Shown here piece by piece: positions 16,727 through 24,995 of a stretch of 36,806 nucleotides of DNA; position 1 is the stretch's first letter; each line of letters begins with the position of its first letter. The notes under the pieces are model-generated. The model did not search any database, was not told the DNA's origin, and was given only the letters and a program-made list of their open reading frames with translations. This DNA is from Bacteroidales bacterium (GTDB taxonomy: Bacteria > Bacteroidota > Bacteroidia > Bacteroidales > P3). Both the position numbers and the translations under genes were made by a program. Where the stretch lies: assembly GCA_017960605.1 (NCBI GenBank), contig JAGCYV010000035.1:1-36806 (forward strand), written 5' to 3'.

Positions 16727-18019
16727 TTACTTGAACAGCACGTCCTTCCGGTCGGGGCTGATGCTGACGGCGGCGATGCGCACGCCCGTCTGCTCCTCGA
16801 TGGCGGCAAGGTAACGCTGCAACTTCTCCGGCAGCTTGCCATACTCGGTGATGCCCTGCAACTCCTGCTTCCAACCCTCAAAGGAGGTGAGCACGGGGTC
16901 AATCTGCACGGTATTGTACTCGAACGGTATCTCGTCGGTGCGCCGGCCTTCAATCTCGTATGAGGTGCACATGCAGACAGTGTCGAAATCGTTCATCACA
17001 TCAGGCTTGGTGACGTAAAGTTCGGTGACGCCGTTAATCATGCAGGCGTAGCGCAGGGCGGGCAGGTCAATCCATCCGCAGCGGCGCGGACGACCCGTGG
17101 TGGCACCATACTCGTGGCCCAGTTCGCAGAGGCGGCGGCCCGTCTCATCGAACAACTCCGTCGGGAAGGGACCGGCACCCACACGCGTGCAGTAGGCCTT
17201 GGTAATACCCATCACCTTGCCGATGGCCGTGGGGGCCACACCCAGTCCGGTGCAGACGCCGGCGGTGATGGTGTTGCTGCTGGTGACGAAAGGATAGGTG
17301 CCGAAGTCGATGTCGAGCATCATGGCCTGCGCACCCTCAGCCAGCACCTTCTTGTCCTCGCGGAGGCACTGGTTGATGAAGTACTCGCTGTTCACGAAAC
17401 GGAAGCGTTTCAGCGTCTCGAGGCTCTCCATCCACACATTCTCGTATTCATCGAGGGTCATGCCGTCGATGCGGAAAGCTGCCACATCAAATCCAAGTGT
17501 CTGTGCCATACGCAGATGCTGCACCTTCAGCAGCTCGTAGCGCTCGCGGAAGTCGGAAGCCAGCGTGTCGCCCACACGGATGCCGTTGCGGGCAATCTTG
17601 TCGGTATAGGCCGGGCCTATACCCTTCAGGGTCGAGCCAATCTTGCTGTTACCCTTGGCCTGCTCGTTGGCGGCGTCCATCATGCGGTGGGTCGGTAATA
17701 TCAGATGGGCTTTCTTGCTGACAAAGAGATTTTTCGTGGCATCGACACCCTTCTCGGCTATCCCCTCTATTTCCTGACGGAAGATGCGGGGCTCGATGAG
17801 CACGCCGTTGCCGATGAGGTTCAATTTGTCCTGGTGGAATATACCGCTGGGGATGATATGCAGCACGTGCTTCATGCCGTTGAACTCGAGCGTATGACCC
17901 GCATTGGGACCGCCCTGGAAGCGGGCCACCACATCGTAGGCGGGCGTCAGCACATCGACAATCTTGCCCTTGCCCTCGTCGCCCCACTGGAGACCCAACA
18001 ATACATCTATCTTAGTCAT
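16727..18019 (-). CDS. purA: Adenylosuccinate synthetase
   Basis: 430 residues, the normal length. PurA catalyses GTP-dependent condensation of IMP with aspartate to adenylosuccinate, the first committed step of AMP synthesis. The N-terminal GTP-binding loop GLQWGDEGKGK (about 9-19) is intact. So are the IMP-site and core motifs FQGGPNAGHT, IGSTLKGIGPAYTDKIARNG, VLAEGAQAMMLDIDFGTYPFVTSS and the C-terminal GATTGRPRRCGW. A TATCTTTG element is about 66 nt upstream, and a heptamer array (18046-18073) lies in the leader between that element and the start codon. A second purine-related gene, a PurF paralogue, occurs about 15 kb away in this window but is not linked to it in an operon. Confidence 0.98.
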   Translation of the reverse strand: MTKIDVLLGLQWGDEGKGKIVDVLTPAYDVVARFQGGPNAGHTLEFNGMKHVLHIIPSGIFHQDKLNLIGNGVLIEPRIFRQEIEGIAEKGVDATKNLFVSKKAHLILPTHRMMDAANEQAKGNSKIGSTLKGIGPAYTDKIARNGIRVGDTLASDFRERYELLKVQHLRMAQTLGFDVAAFRIDGMTLDEYENVWMESLETLKRFRFVNSEYFINQCLREDKKVLAEGAQAMMLDIDFGTYPFVTSSNTITAGVCTGLGVAPTAIGKVMGITKAYCTRVGAGPFPTELFDETGRRLCELGHEYGATTGRPRRCGWIDLPALRYACMINGVTELYVTKPDVMNDFDTVCMCTSYEIEGRRTDEIPFEYNTVQIDPVLTSFEGWKQELQGITEYGKLPEKLQRYLAAIEEQTGVRIAAVSISPDRKDVLFK

Positions 18020-18045
18020 TTTCTATATTTTATCAATCAAAACCC

Positions 18046-18073
18046 GCCAATGGCCAATGGCCAATGACCACTA
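18046..18073. repeat. Four tandem heptamers (GCCAATG) in the purA leader
   Basis: GCCAATG is repeated three times exactly (18046-18066), and a related ACCACTA follows. Read one base-phase over, the units (AATGGCC, AATGACC, ACTACTT) are the same family as those in the radical SAM gene at 28795-28822. The array lies between the purA -7 element and start codon, so it should be transcribed in the purA 5' leader. Confidence 0.9.
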
Positions 18074-18084
18074 CTTTCGCGATG

Positions 18085-18092
18085 CAAAGATA
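18085..18092 (-). promoter_or_regulatory. -7 element of the purA promoter
   Basis: On the minus strand 18092-18085 reads TATCTTTG, matching TAnnTTTG, about 66 nt upstream of the purA ATG. The A/T-rich region upstream lacks a perfect TTTG at the standard distance. Confidence 0.6.
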
Positions 18093-18145
18093 CAACTTTT
18101 TTTACAATAAAGCGGATTTTTTTTCAACACCTTCTGCACAGCCAC

Positions 18146-18222
18146 TTCCTCCAGTGTCTCTCCAGTGTTCCTCCAGTCTTCCTCCAGTCTTCCTCAAGCC
18201 ATCCTTCAAGTCTCCCTCAAGT
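18146..18222. repeat. Seven tandem 11-mers between the sialidase and purA genes
   Basis: Seven 11-nt units with consensus TTCCTCMAGTS fill exactly 77 nt. The first four carry CCAG and the last three TCAAG or similar. They start 53 nt upstream of the purA -7 element and end 8 nt from the sialidase stop. No ORF with coding character uses them. Confidence 0.92.
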
Positions 18223-18230
18223 CTATGGTG

Positions 18231-19346
18231 TCACTCGAGATTGAAGCGATAGAACCAGAGCTGACAAGGGCCGCCGTCGAGGTTGCGTTCAACGAAGGCA
18301 CCGACAGTGCCGTCGGGAAGAAGCGTGAGCGACGAGTACTGAGAGGGTCCGTCGCAGAGCAGCACCGGAGCGCTCCATGACCGCCCTTCGTCGTGCGAGA
18401 CAAAAAGGCTGACGTTCTCGCGTCGCAACGAGTTGGGGAGGCTGTGTATCAGCGTCGTGTCGTCGATTCGAAGCATTTCCCCGTTGCATGCGTTGACGGT
18501 CATCTCGGGCCAGGTACCCTGCGTGCCCCACGTATGGCCGCCGTCGGAAGAGTGATTAAAGCCGCGTGATCCCTGACGACGCACGCTGACGAGCACTGTA
18601 CCATCGGCCAGTTCCATCAGTTTCGCTTCGTCGCCGCCAAGGAAGGCACACTCGGAGCGGTGCCAAGTGTAGCCATTGTCATCGCTGTAAATCACATAGT
18701 TGTCACTAACCCACTCGCTGCGTCGCAACACAGCGGCGGCGAAGAGAATGCGTCCAGCATGGGGGCCGTGCCGAAGCCGGAGACCGTTGCCCGAAGCCAC
18801 GAAGGCACCTCGGTAGGGCGACCCGGCGTCCCAGAGGAGGGAGGTAAGATTGACGGTGTCTGTCCATGTGTGTCCGCGGTCGGTGCTGCGCATGAGATAG
18901 ACGCCGATGGGGTTTGCGTCGGTGGATTGGAAGTAGCCGTTGTGTCCGGCAAGAAGGCAGAGCACGTCACCGTTGGGGCACAGCACGAGTGCGGGGTCAC
19001 CGTAGCCGCGTCCTCTCCCCTGCCCCTCGATGAGGGTTTGGGGGTCGCTCCATGTGCGGCCGAGGTCGGTGGAACGACGAATAACAACGTCGATATCTTC
19101 GGGCAGGTCGCCCTCGTTGTACTTGCGCTTGTCATTGACAGCCAGCAGGCTGCCATCGTCGAGACAGAGCAACGCGGGGATGCGCCAGTTGGCCGAGCCA
19201 TAGTCGCCCGGCCGATAGAGGCAGACACTGTCAATCATCACAACCTTATTCCCATCGGTAGAATCAGCCTTCACCGCAAGTCCGGAGGGGCATGCCGCAA
19301 CCGTCGATGCCGCAAAAAGCAGAAGTGAACATACAAACCCTTTCAT
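18231..19346 (-). CDS. Exo-alpha-sialidase (GH33-like, BNR/Asp-box repeats)
   Basis: 371 residues with a signal sequence; VAAC near residue 19 could serve as a lipobox. GH33 sialidases release terminal sialic acid from glycoconjugates. The hallmark RIP motif is at 55-57 (WRIPALL). Five Asp boxes of the form S-x-D-x-G-x-T/S-W lie at 92-99, 154-161, 221-228, 266-273 and 317-324. Candidate catalytic residues are the acid/base Asp in NEGDLPEDID, Glu240 in GDEAKLMEL, a triad Arg in SVRRQG and nucleophile Tyr337 in SQYSSL. The protein is compact, without the extra carbohydrate-binding N-domain of larger Bacteroides NanH. It is the last gene of an eight-gene unit that begins with a GH20-like lipoprotein. 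No sialate lyase, epimerase or transporter gene is in the window. Confidence 0.92.
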   Translation of the reverse strand: MKGFVCSLLLFAASTVAACPSGLAVKADSTDGNKVVMIDSVCLYRPGDYGSANWRIPALLCLDDGSLLAVNDKRKYNEGDLPEDIDVVIRRSTDLGRTWSDPQTLIEGQGRGRGYGDPALVLCPNGDVLCLLAGHNGYFQSTDANPIGVYLMRSTDRGHTWTDTVNLTSLLWDAGSPYRGAFVASGNGLRLRHGPHAGRILFAAAVLRRSEWVSDNYVIYSDDNGYTWHRSECAFLGGDEAKLMELADGTVLVSVRRQGSRGFNHSSDGGHTWGTQGTWPEMTVNACNGEMLRIDDTTLIHSLPNSLRRENVSLFVSHDEGRSWSAPVLLCDGPSQYSSLTLLPDGTVGAFVERNLDGGPCQLWFYRFNLE

Positions 19347-19347
19347 G

Positions 19348-19842
19348 CTACATCCAAGTGAAATGACGGTTCCAGAGGCGGCTGTTATAGTCGGCGTTGA
19401 GGCGGTTCATGATGTGGTACAGGGGGATATCGTCTTTGACATAGCGGATGCCGCGCCGGTCTGTCTCACGGTGAACAAGGAACATAGTGTCTTCGCCACG
19501 GAACATCAGCAGGCGGAGCCAGAGGTAGAGGAGGACGATGGTCTGTCCGAGGGGGATGGACCACCAAGGTGCAGCGGCGTCGAGGACAAGATAGATCAAG
19601 GCCGCCGTCATGGGCACCATCACGATGAGGCAGATGATGCCGTTGGTTTTGAGGGCCTGCCTGTATTCCGCTTTGCGGTCGGCCTCACGGACGCTCTCGG
19701 GCCACACCGACCGCAGACGTTCCAAGTCGCGGGCAAAGGCCTCGATGTCATCTTCGACATAGTTAGTGCGGAGATGACCCGGACGACGTTGCGCCGAGGT
19801 GCGGCGACGGCCACGGTAGCGAGGGTCGTGCGAGGTGGGCAT
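19348..19842 (-). CDS. Small membrane protein of unknown function
   Basis: 164 residues from the ATG at 19842, 6 nt after the previous stop. The first 60 or so residues are very basic and polar (MPTSHDPRYRGRRRTSAQRR...), then acidic-helical (VEDDIEAFARDLERLRSVW). Two hydrophobic segments follow at about 70-90 and 95-113. The C-terminus is soluble (about 115-164). This gives a two-pass topology with both ends probably cytosolic. No family was recognised. The sialidase start lies 1 nt after its stop. Confidence 0.8.
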   Translation of the reverse strand: MPTSHDPRYRGRRRTSAQRRPGHLRTNYVEDDIEAFARDLERLRSVWPESVREADRKAEYRQALKTNGIICLIVMVPMTAALIYLVLDAAAPWWSIPLGQTIVLLYLWLRLLMFRGEDTMFLVHRETDRRGIRYVKDDIPLYHIMNRLNADYNSRLWNRHFTWM

Positions 19843-19848
19843 GGGGGG

Positions 19849-20457
19849 TTACTCGTCGCGCTTACGCTTGAACCACTCGACGAATTTGGGTAGGTCGTCG
19901 AGCTTCTGGAAACCAGCCTTGAAGGGTTCTTCAGGAAGAGGGACGGTCTCCATGTAGCCGACGAGAGTGGCGCAGTCGAACTCACCCATCAGGGCCTCAA
20001 GCGTCACATACACCCCCACTTGGAAGTCCTCATCCTGTCGCTGACCGTCTTCGACGGCGATACGGAGGCCGAGCATCTCGGGTTCCTCCTCGCATTCAAG
20101 CTGCTGGAAATACATCTTGCGGGTGTCGAAAAGGTAACGGTCGAAGCGTACTTTGAGTTCGGTGCCGATAGGCTGTTTGAAGGCGATGAACTCCCACCAG
20201 TCGAGGTCGGGAGCATTATCGACCAGATCAAGGACATAGCGAAAGATGTCGGTGTCGCCTTCGGCGGTGAAGGTGAGGGTGCGGCCGTTGGCGGTGGCCT
20301 CGCCGAGTTCAAAGGAGAGGCCGTCGCAGTAGGCGGAGAGTTGATGCTGCAAGGCATCGAGCAGTTGCTGACGCTGGCCGTCGGGGAGGTCGCCGATGGC
20401 AATTAACTGTTCGTTGTGGTCGGTGAACCACTGCCAGAATGTCTCTGTTTTATTCAT
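19849..20457 (-). CDS. Conserved-looking cytosolic protein of unknown function
   Basis: 202 residues from the ATG at 20457, 2 nt after the murB stop; an in-frame TTG six bases upstream is less likely. The start MNKTETFWQWFTDHNEQL is reminiscent of small Bacteroidales proteins that begin with an F-W-x-W-F motif, but I cannot name the family. Other features are a strongly acidic composition and the segments LDWWEFIAFKQPIGTELKVRF and YMETVPLPEEPFKAGFQKLDDLPKFVEWFKRKRDE. There is no signal peptide or membrane span. Its place after murB is operonic. A link to cell-wall synthesis cannot be claimed. Confidence 0.8.
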   Translation of the reverse strand: MNKTETFWQWFTDHNEQLIAIGDLPDGQRQQLLDALQHQLSAYCDGLSFELGEATANGRTLTFTAEGDTDIFRYVLDLVDNAPDLDWWEFIAFKQPIGTELKVRFDRYLFDTRKMYFQQLECEEEPEMLGLRIAVEDGQRQDEDFQVGVYVTLEALMGEFDCATLVGYMETVPLPEEPFKAGFQKLDDLPKFVEWFKRKRDE

Positions 20458-20459
20458 AA

Positions 20460-21512
20460 TCAAACGATGATTGCTTCGGGTTCGAGGGTGACGCCGAATT
20501 GACGGCGTACGTCTTTCTGTATGGCTTTTGCAAGAGCAACCACTTCAGCGCCGGTACAGGAACCAGTATTGTAGAGCACAAGGGCCTGCTTGGGCCACAC
20601 GCCGGCACGGCCGAGGGTCTTTCCCTTCCAGCCGGCCCGGTCAATTAGCCAGCCGGCAGAGAGTTTGTAGGTGTTTAGCGTTAAGTGATTAGCGTCTAGT
20701 GGATGGGCATCGGGCATGTCGGGATGCTCAGCTTTGAGGCGGAGGTAGGTGGCCTCATCGACGACGGGGTTCTTGAAAAAGCTGCCGGCGGAACCATATT
20801 CTTCAGGACGCGGAAGCTTGCTCCAACGCACCTCAGTGACGATGTCGCGCATCTGCTGCTGCGTGGGGTCGGCGATGCCACGTCGCTGTAACTCGTCAGA
20901 CAAGGCCTTGTAGCCGAGGTTGGGCGTGAAGGTGGTGTTGAAACGGAGTTTGACGCGCCAGATGAGCCAGCGGCCGGGTTGCTGCTTGAAGATGGAGGTG
21001 CGGTAACCGAAAGCACACTCCTCGTTGGAGAAAGTGCGGCGGTCGCCACTAACAAGGTCGATGGCATCCACCGTATCTACCAGGTCCTTGATTTCCACCC
21101 CATATGCACCGACATTCTGTACGACCGCAGCGCCGATGTTGCCTGGGATGGCGGAAAGGTTCTCCATGCCGTAGTACTTGTAACCTACACTGATACGCAC
21201 TACCTCGTCAGTCAGCATACGGGCACCGACGGTGAGGTACTTGTAACGCTCGTCGCTGCCGCCATGAAAGACGGCCTCGCCAATCTTGATGAGGGAGCCC
21301 TCGTAGTCCTTAGTAAAGACGATGTTGCTGCCCTCGCCAATGACCATGTAGGGGGCTTTGCGGAAGTCGCTTTTGAGGAGTTCTTCCACGTCGTACATAA
21401 AGCGGAATGGCTCGTCGAGGGTGCTGCCGCGAAGAAAGAGGATGCGTCGCGCCCGTGCGTCGATGCCGAAGGTATTCAGTCCCTTAAGGGAGTAGTTTTC
21501 GTATATCTCCAT
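20460..21512 (-). CDS. murB: UDP-N-acetylenolpyruvoylglucosamine reductase MurB, with a small heptamer-derived insertion
   Basis: 350 residues, type I MurB. It is a FAD enzyme that reduces UDP-GlcNAc-enolpyruvate to UDP-MurNAc for peptidoglycan. Visible motifs are the start YSLKGLNTFGI, the FAD-binding VIGEGSN and SAIPGNIGAAVVQNVGAYG, the Tyr-containing FGYRTSIFK, the catalytic-Ser region GSAGSFFKNP and the C-terminal KLSAGWLIDRAGWKGKTLGRAGV. Directly before KLSAGWLI the peptide LDANHLTLN is encoded by four heptamers (20672-20699). By memory of other Bacteroidales MurB proteins this loop is about six or seven residues longer than usual. All catalytic motifs are intact. The gap to the preceding MATE gene is 3 nt, and a 2-nt gap precedes the next gene. 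Confidence 0.97.
   Translation of the reverse strand: MEIYENYSLKGLNTFGIDARARRILFLRGSTLDEPFRFMYDVEELLKSDFRKAPYMVIGEGSNIVFTKDYEGSLIKIGEAVFHGGSDERYKYLTVGARMLTDEVVRISVGYKYYGMENLSAIPGNIGAAVVQNVGAYGVEIKDLVDTVDAIDLVSGDRRTFSNEECAFGYRTSIFKQQPGRWLIWRVKLRFNTTFTPNLGYKALSDELQRRGIADPTQQQMRDIVTEVRWSKLPRPEEYGSAGSFFKNPVVDEATYLRLKAEHPDMPDAHPLDANHLTLNTYKLSAGWLIDRAGWKGKTLGRAGVWPKQALVLYNTGSCTGAEVVALAKAIQKDVRRQFGVTLEPEAIIV
20672..20699. repeat. Four tandem heptamers (coding-strand CTAAACG-like) inside murB
   Basis: The coding (minus) strand has four 7-nt units of consensus CTAAACG over 28 nt. Two of the units are CTAATCA and CTTAACG. The third unit is the only one whose TAA would fall in the murB frame. There the sequence is CTTAACG, so the codon is TTA rather than TAA. 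Confidence 0.9.
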
Positions 21513-21515
21513 ATA

Positions 21516-22928
21516 TTATTGTTTGCCATCTTTCGGTCCGAGTTCCTTGCGGGGTTTGCGGACGGGCGGCACGTATCCGGGACGGAACACCTTGATCTGG
21601 GAGGTGAGCAGTACGGCAGCCAAAGCCGCACCGAGCACATCACAGACAGTGCAGGTCTGCCACACTCCCGTGAGACCATCGTGCCCAAGGAAGACCATGA
21701 AAGAGGGAATGATGAACATAAGCGGGATGAGGAAGAGCACCTGCCGCGAAAGACTGGTAACGATAGCAATCCAAGGCTTGTCAATGCTCTGGAAGAACTG
21801 CAAATTGGTGATGGTGAAGGCGATAAGCGGCATCATCACGTTAAGGTACCGCATGGCGGGTTCCCCGATATCAATCAGGTCAGCACTGTCGGTGAACGCT
21901 CTGAAGATAATTCTCGGCAACACCATAGCCAACAGGGCCCCCATTGTACCGACAGCGACACTGACTTTCATGGTAAGAGTAAAGACACGCTTCAGACGAT
22001 GGTTCTGTCCCGCACCATAGTTGTAGCCAGCAATGGGCTGCATTCCCTGACACAGACCTAGAATCAACATCACGAGGAAGGAGGCATACGTATTGACGAT
22101 ACCATAGGCACCGACGGCAAGGTCGCCGCCGTAGCGTATCAGCTGCCGGTTGAGCAATGCCACTACGAACGAGGCGGCAAAGTTCATCAGGAACGGACTC
22201 AGGCCTATGAGCAACACATTGCGGAAGATGTAGAGTTTCGGAGCCCAAGCATGGCGCTTGAAACGGATGAAACTCTGCGGCTGTACGAAGTGTAATATGG
22301 CGATGACTGCGGTACTGAACATGGAAATGGTGGTCGCCCATGCGGCACCGGATATTCCCCACCCCAACACCATGATGAACAATGCATCGAGGAAGATGTT
22401 AAGGATGGCGCCACCTGCCATAATCCACATACTCTTGGTAGGATAGCCACTGGCCCTGATGAGGCCGGTGAGGTTGAATGTCATGGTAGTGAAGAACATT
22501 CCGGGCAGCACAATCTGCATATAGTCACGGGCATAGCCAATGGTGTCAGGCGACGCACCGAAAAGTTCCAATATGCGATCCATGAAGAGGTAACCGCCAC
22601 TGACAAAGAGGAAACCGAAAAAGAAAGTAAGCAACATACTGTTACCCAAAATCTTCTCGGCCCATCGCACATCCTTGCGACCCAGCACAATACTCATGCG
22701 GCTGGAAGCGCCCACACCCACGAGCGAGCCGAGGGCGTGAATGATATTCATCAGGGGCAAGGTGATAGCGAGACCTGCAATGGCAAGTGCACCAACATAT
22801 TGTCCAAGAAAAACACGGTCAACAATATTATAGATGGAAGCGACCACCTGAGTAATGACCGCAGGCAACGCATAGGTTAGCAGAAGTTGCCCTATAGGTT
22901 TGGTCTCCAACTCTTTTACTTTATCCAT
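21516..22928 (-). CDS. MATE-family efflux transporter
   Basis: 470 residues from the ATG at 22928 (MDKVKELETKPIGQLLLTYALPAVI), 1 nt after the previous stop; a start at 23000 would overlap the kinase gene. About 12 hydrophobic segments are visible. The N-terminal YALPAVITQVVASIYNIVDRVFLGQYVG and the symmetrical second-half motif LGLCQGMQPIAGYNYGAGQ are MATE hallmarks. Family knowledge: MATE proteins export cationic drugs or metabolites using Na+ or H+ gradients. The Bacteroidales-type N-terminal KPIGQLLL places it near the DinF/NorM-like group. The substrate cannot be read. It is embedded in the minus-strand unit with murB 3 nt downstream. Confidence 0.93.
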   Translation of the reverse strand: MDKVKELETKPIGQLLLTYALPAVITQVVASIYNIVDRVFLGQYVGALAIAGLAITLPLMNIIHALGSLVGVGASSRMSIVLGRKDVRWAEKILGNSMLLTFFFGFLFVSGGYLFMDRILELFGASPDTIGYARDYMQIVLPGMFFTTMTFNLTGLIRASGYPTKSMWIMAGGAILNIFLDALFIMVLGWGISGAAWATTISMFSTAVIAILHFVQPQSFIRFKRHAWAPKLYIFRNVLLIGLSPFLMNFAASFVVALLNRQLIRYGGDLAVGAYGIVNTYASFLVMLILGLCQGMQPIAGYNYGAGQNHRLKRVFTLTMKVSVAVGTMGALLAMVLPRIIFRAFTDSADLIDIGEPAMRYLNVMMPLIAFTITNLQFFQSIDKPWIAIVTSLSRQVLFLIPLMFIIPSFMVFLGHDGLTGVWQTCTVCDVLGAALAAVLLTSQIKVFRPGYVPPVRKPRKELGPKDGKQ

Positions 22929-22929
22929 A

Positions 22930-23775
22930 TCACAACAAATCCAAGCATTTTTCGATGGGAATACCAAGGCAGGCATCGGTCTGGTCGCTGTTGCGCTCAA
23001 TAAGACGGCTCACAACATTCATGGAGGACTGCGTACTTTCCTTAAGGGTTTTTCCGTTCATCAGATGTCCAATCACGACAGCCGAGAAGATGTCACCGGT
23101 GCCATGGAAAGCACGAGGAATCTCCTCGTAGTCAATCTTGAAATAAGGTCCGTCAGCGAGATTCTGACTGAATCCTTGCAGCGGTGCATCGCTGCGGCGG
23201 CCAAGCACACAATTCCGTCCATCGACCCGTGCACTGGTGATAAGAGCCGTATGCGCACCCAAGGACACAATGGCATCTAGCATGCGGCAAGCTTCCTCCC
23301 ACTCCATTCCCTCCTTTCTGAAGGGAATGTCGGTAAGGTAACAGGCCTCCGTATAGTTGGGGAAAGTGAGATCTGCCACCGACACCATCTCGCGCATCAA
23401 CTCCACCTGTCGCTGACTCATACCGTTATACAGGTGTCCCCCGTCACCCATGATAGGATCCACAAAAACCGTGGTCCCCTCTTGTCTCAACCGTTTGCAA
23501 TAATCACCCACCAACCGAGCCTGATCTTCACTGAACATCAATCCCGTGCATACAGCATCGAAACGGAATCCCAACCGTTGCCATACGGGCAAGGTTCCCC
23601 GCATATACTCGGTGGTTTCCATTACGTTGAACTGTCCGTAGTCAAGCGTGTTGCTCACCAAAGCCGTGGGCAGATTATAGACGGTATGGCCAAGATAGGT
23701 CAGAATCGGCATCATGGCCACCATCCCCACATGGCTGTGACCCACCACATCGTTTATCAGCAGAATCTGCTTCAT
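22930..23775 (-). CDS. Pyridoxal/pyridoxamine kinase-like PfkB-family kinase
   Basis: 281 residues. The N-terminus MKQILLINDVVGHSHVGMVAMMPILTYLGH resembles the PdxY/PdxK opening, in which an early Ser/His lines the pyridoxal site. The segments FVDPIMGDGGHLYNGM and LTFPNYTEACYLTDI and the ATP/anion-hole motif FHGTGDIFSAVVIGHL (GTGD) are characteristic. Such enzymes phosphorylate B6 vitamers to PLP or PMP precursors in the cytosol. Its 5' end overlaps the M20 gene by 4 nt (ATGA), and its stop is 1 nt from the MATE start. Bacteroidales homologues are usually annotated as pyridoxamine kinase. I withhold a symbol because PdxY and PdxK cannot be separated by eye. Confidence 0.9.
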   Translation of the reverse strand: MKQILLINDVVGHSHVGMVAMMPILTYLGHTVYNLPTALVSNTLDYGQFNVMETTEYMRGTLPVWQRLGFRFDAVCTGLMFSEDQARLVGDYCKRLRQEGTTVFVDPIMGDGGHLYNGMSQRQVELMREMVSVADLTFPNYTEACYLTDIPFRKEGMEWEEACRMLDAIVSLGAHTALITSARVDGRNCVLGRRSDAPLQGFSQNLADGPYFKIDYEEIPRAFHGTGDIFSAVVIGHLMNGKTLKESTQSSMNVVSRLIERNSDQTDACLGIPIEKCLDLL

Positions 23776-24995
23776 CTCTTGATTTTATTCTGCAGGGCCA
23801 TGATGGCATTGTAGGCGATGAGTCCGTTGGCCAACTCGAGGCTACGCTCATCAACCATGAGGTTGGGACGGTGGAGATTGCTGAAGGGAGTGCCGGGTTC
23901 GTGAATGCCGATACGGAAATAGCAGGCCGGTATCTTCTGTGCGAAGAAGGCGAAGTCCTCGGCGGTCATGCGGAGGTCAAGCCACTCGACATTCTCCTCG
24001 CCGACATAGGCACAGGCGTTGTCGTGCACCTGCTGTGTGCAGGCGTCGTCGTTGAAGACGTAGGGGTAGCCGTAGTCGATGAAGAGTTCACACTCGGCTC
24101 CCATGGCCTCGGCCACGCCGGTGCTTATCTTGCGAATCTTCTCATGGGCTTCAAGGCGCCACTTCTCGTCGAAGGTGCGGATAATGCCCTCCATCTTCAC
24201 CGTATCAGGGATGATGTTGGTGCGGCCGCCGACTTCCTGTATCTTGCCGATGGTAAGCACCGTGGGCATCATGGGGGCGGCGTTGCGAGAAACCACCTGC
24301 TGCAGGGCAATAACGATATGGCTGGCCACTACGATGGGGTCAACGCTCAGGTGCGGCGTGGCTCCGTGGCCGCCGAGACCCTTAACTGTCCAATAGAGCT
24401 CGTCGGTCGAGGCCATGTACTTGCCTTTGCGCATGCCCACTTTACCACAGTCCATCTCCGGCAAGCAGTGGAAAGAGTAAATCTCGTTGGGCGTGATGTC
24501 GTCGAACAGACCGTCTTCCATCATCATGCGTGCACCGCCGGGGTACTTCTCTTCCGACGGTTCGAAGATGAACATCAGCGTGCCGCTGAACTGGTCTTTC
24601 AGCTGTATGAGGATTTTGATGGCGCCGAGGAGCGAGCAGGTGTGCATATCGTGTCCGCAAGCATGCATCACGCCAGGCTTCTCGCTGGCGAACGGCAAGC
24701 CCGTACACTCGGTAATGGGCAACGCGTCGTAGTCGGAGCGGAGCGCGACGCAGTATTGTCTTATCTCCTGGTCTCCTGTCTCCTTATCTCCTTTAAGGAG
24801 AGCCGTAACACCTGTACGTCCAATCCCCGTCTTAGGCTCCAGTCCCATCGCGCGCAACCGTTCGGCCACGAACTCCATGGTGCCATACTCCTCCTGCGAG
24901 AGATCGGGGTGCCTATGCATCCACCGCCGCCACTCTATCACCTCCTCGCGCTGCGCATGCGCCAGTTCTTTGATTCTATCTATCAGCATGTTCAT
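23772..24995 (-). CDS. M20-family amidohydrolase (IAA-amino-acid/aminoacyl hydrolase type) with a repeat-derived insertion
   Basis: 407 residues. Metal-binding and catalytic motifs are complete: WMHRHPDLSQEEYGT, the DYDALPI loop, MHACGHDMHTC, EPSEEKYPGGARMM, FHCLPE and GLGGHGATPH, ending GTPFSNLHRPNLMVDE. These enzymes hydrolyse N-acyl amino acids or related amides with a dinuclear metal centre; the physiological substrate is unknown. Between TGVTALLKG and CVALRSDYDALPI lies the polar peptide DKETGDQEIRQY. It comes from a tandem array at 24761-24791, at a place where homologues have only a short turn. The start overlaps the GH20-like stop by 4 nt (ATGA), and the stop overlaps the kinase start by 4 nt. 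A second Met at residue 3 is an equivalent start. Confidence 0.94.
   Translation of the reverse strand: MNMLIDRIKELAHAQREEVIEWRRWMHRHPDLSQEEYGTMEFVAERLRAMGLEPKTGIGRTGVTALLKGDKETGDQEIRQYCVALRSDYDALPITECTGLPFASEKPGVMHACGHDMHTCSLLGAIKILIQLKDQFSGTLMFIFEPSEEKYPGGARMMMEDGLFDDITPNEIYSFHCLPEMDCGKVGMRKGKYMASTDELYWTVKGLGGHGATPHLSVDPIVVASHIVIALQQVVSRNAAPMMPTVLTIGKIQEVGGRTNIIPDTVKMEGIIRTFDEKWRLEAHEKIRKISTGVAEAMGAECELFIDYGYPYVFNDDACTQQVHDNACAYVGEENVEWLDLRMTAEDFAFFAQKIPACYFRIGIHEPGTPFSNLHRPNLMVDERSLELANGLIAYNAIMALQNKIKR
24761..24791. repeat. Four tandem 7-8-mers (coding-strand GGAGAYA) inside the M20 amidohydrolase
   Basis: On the coding (minus) strand, GGAGATAA, GGAGACA, GGAGACCA and GGAGATAA follow one another over 31 nt. 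They are adjoined by a small palindrome, CTCCTT-T-AAGGAG (24788-24800). The array encodes GDKETGDQEIR. Confidence 0.88.

Noticed and set aside
20458-20463. TTG start two codons upstream of the gene at 20457
   Set aside because: It would overlap the murB stop, while the ATG at 20457 directly after the stop is a normal start.
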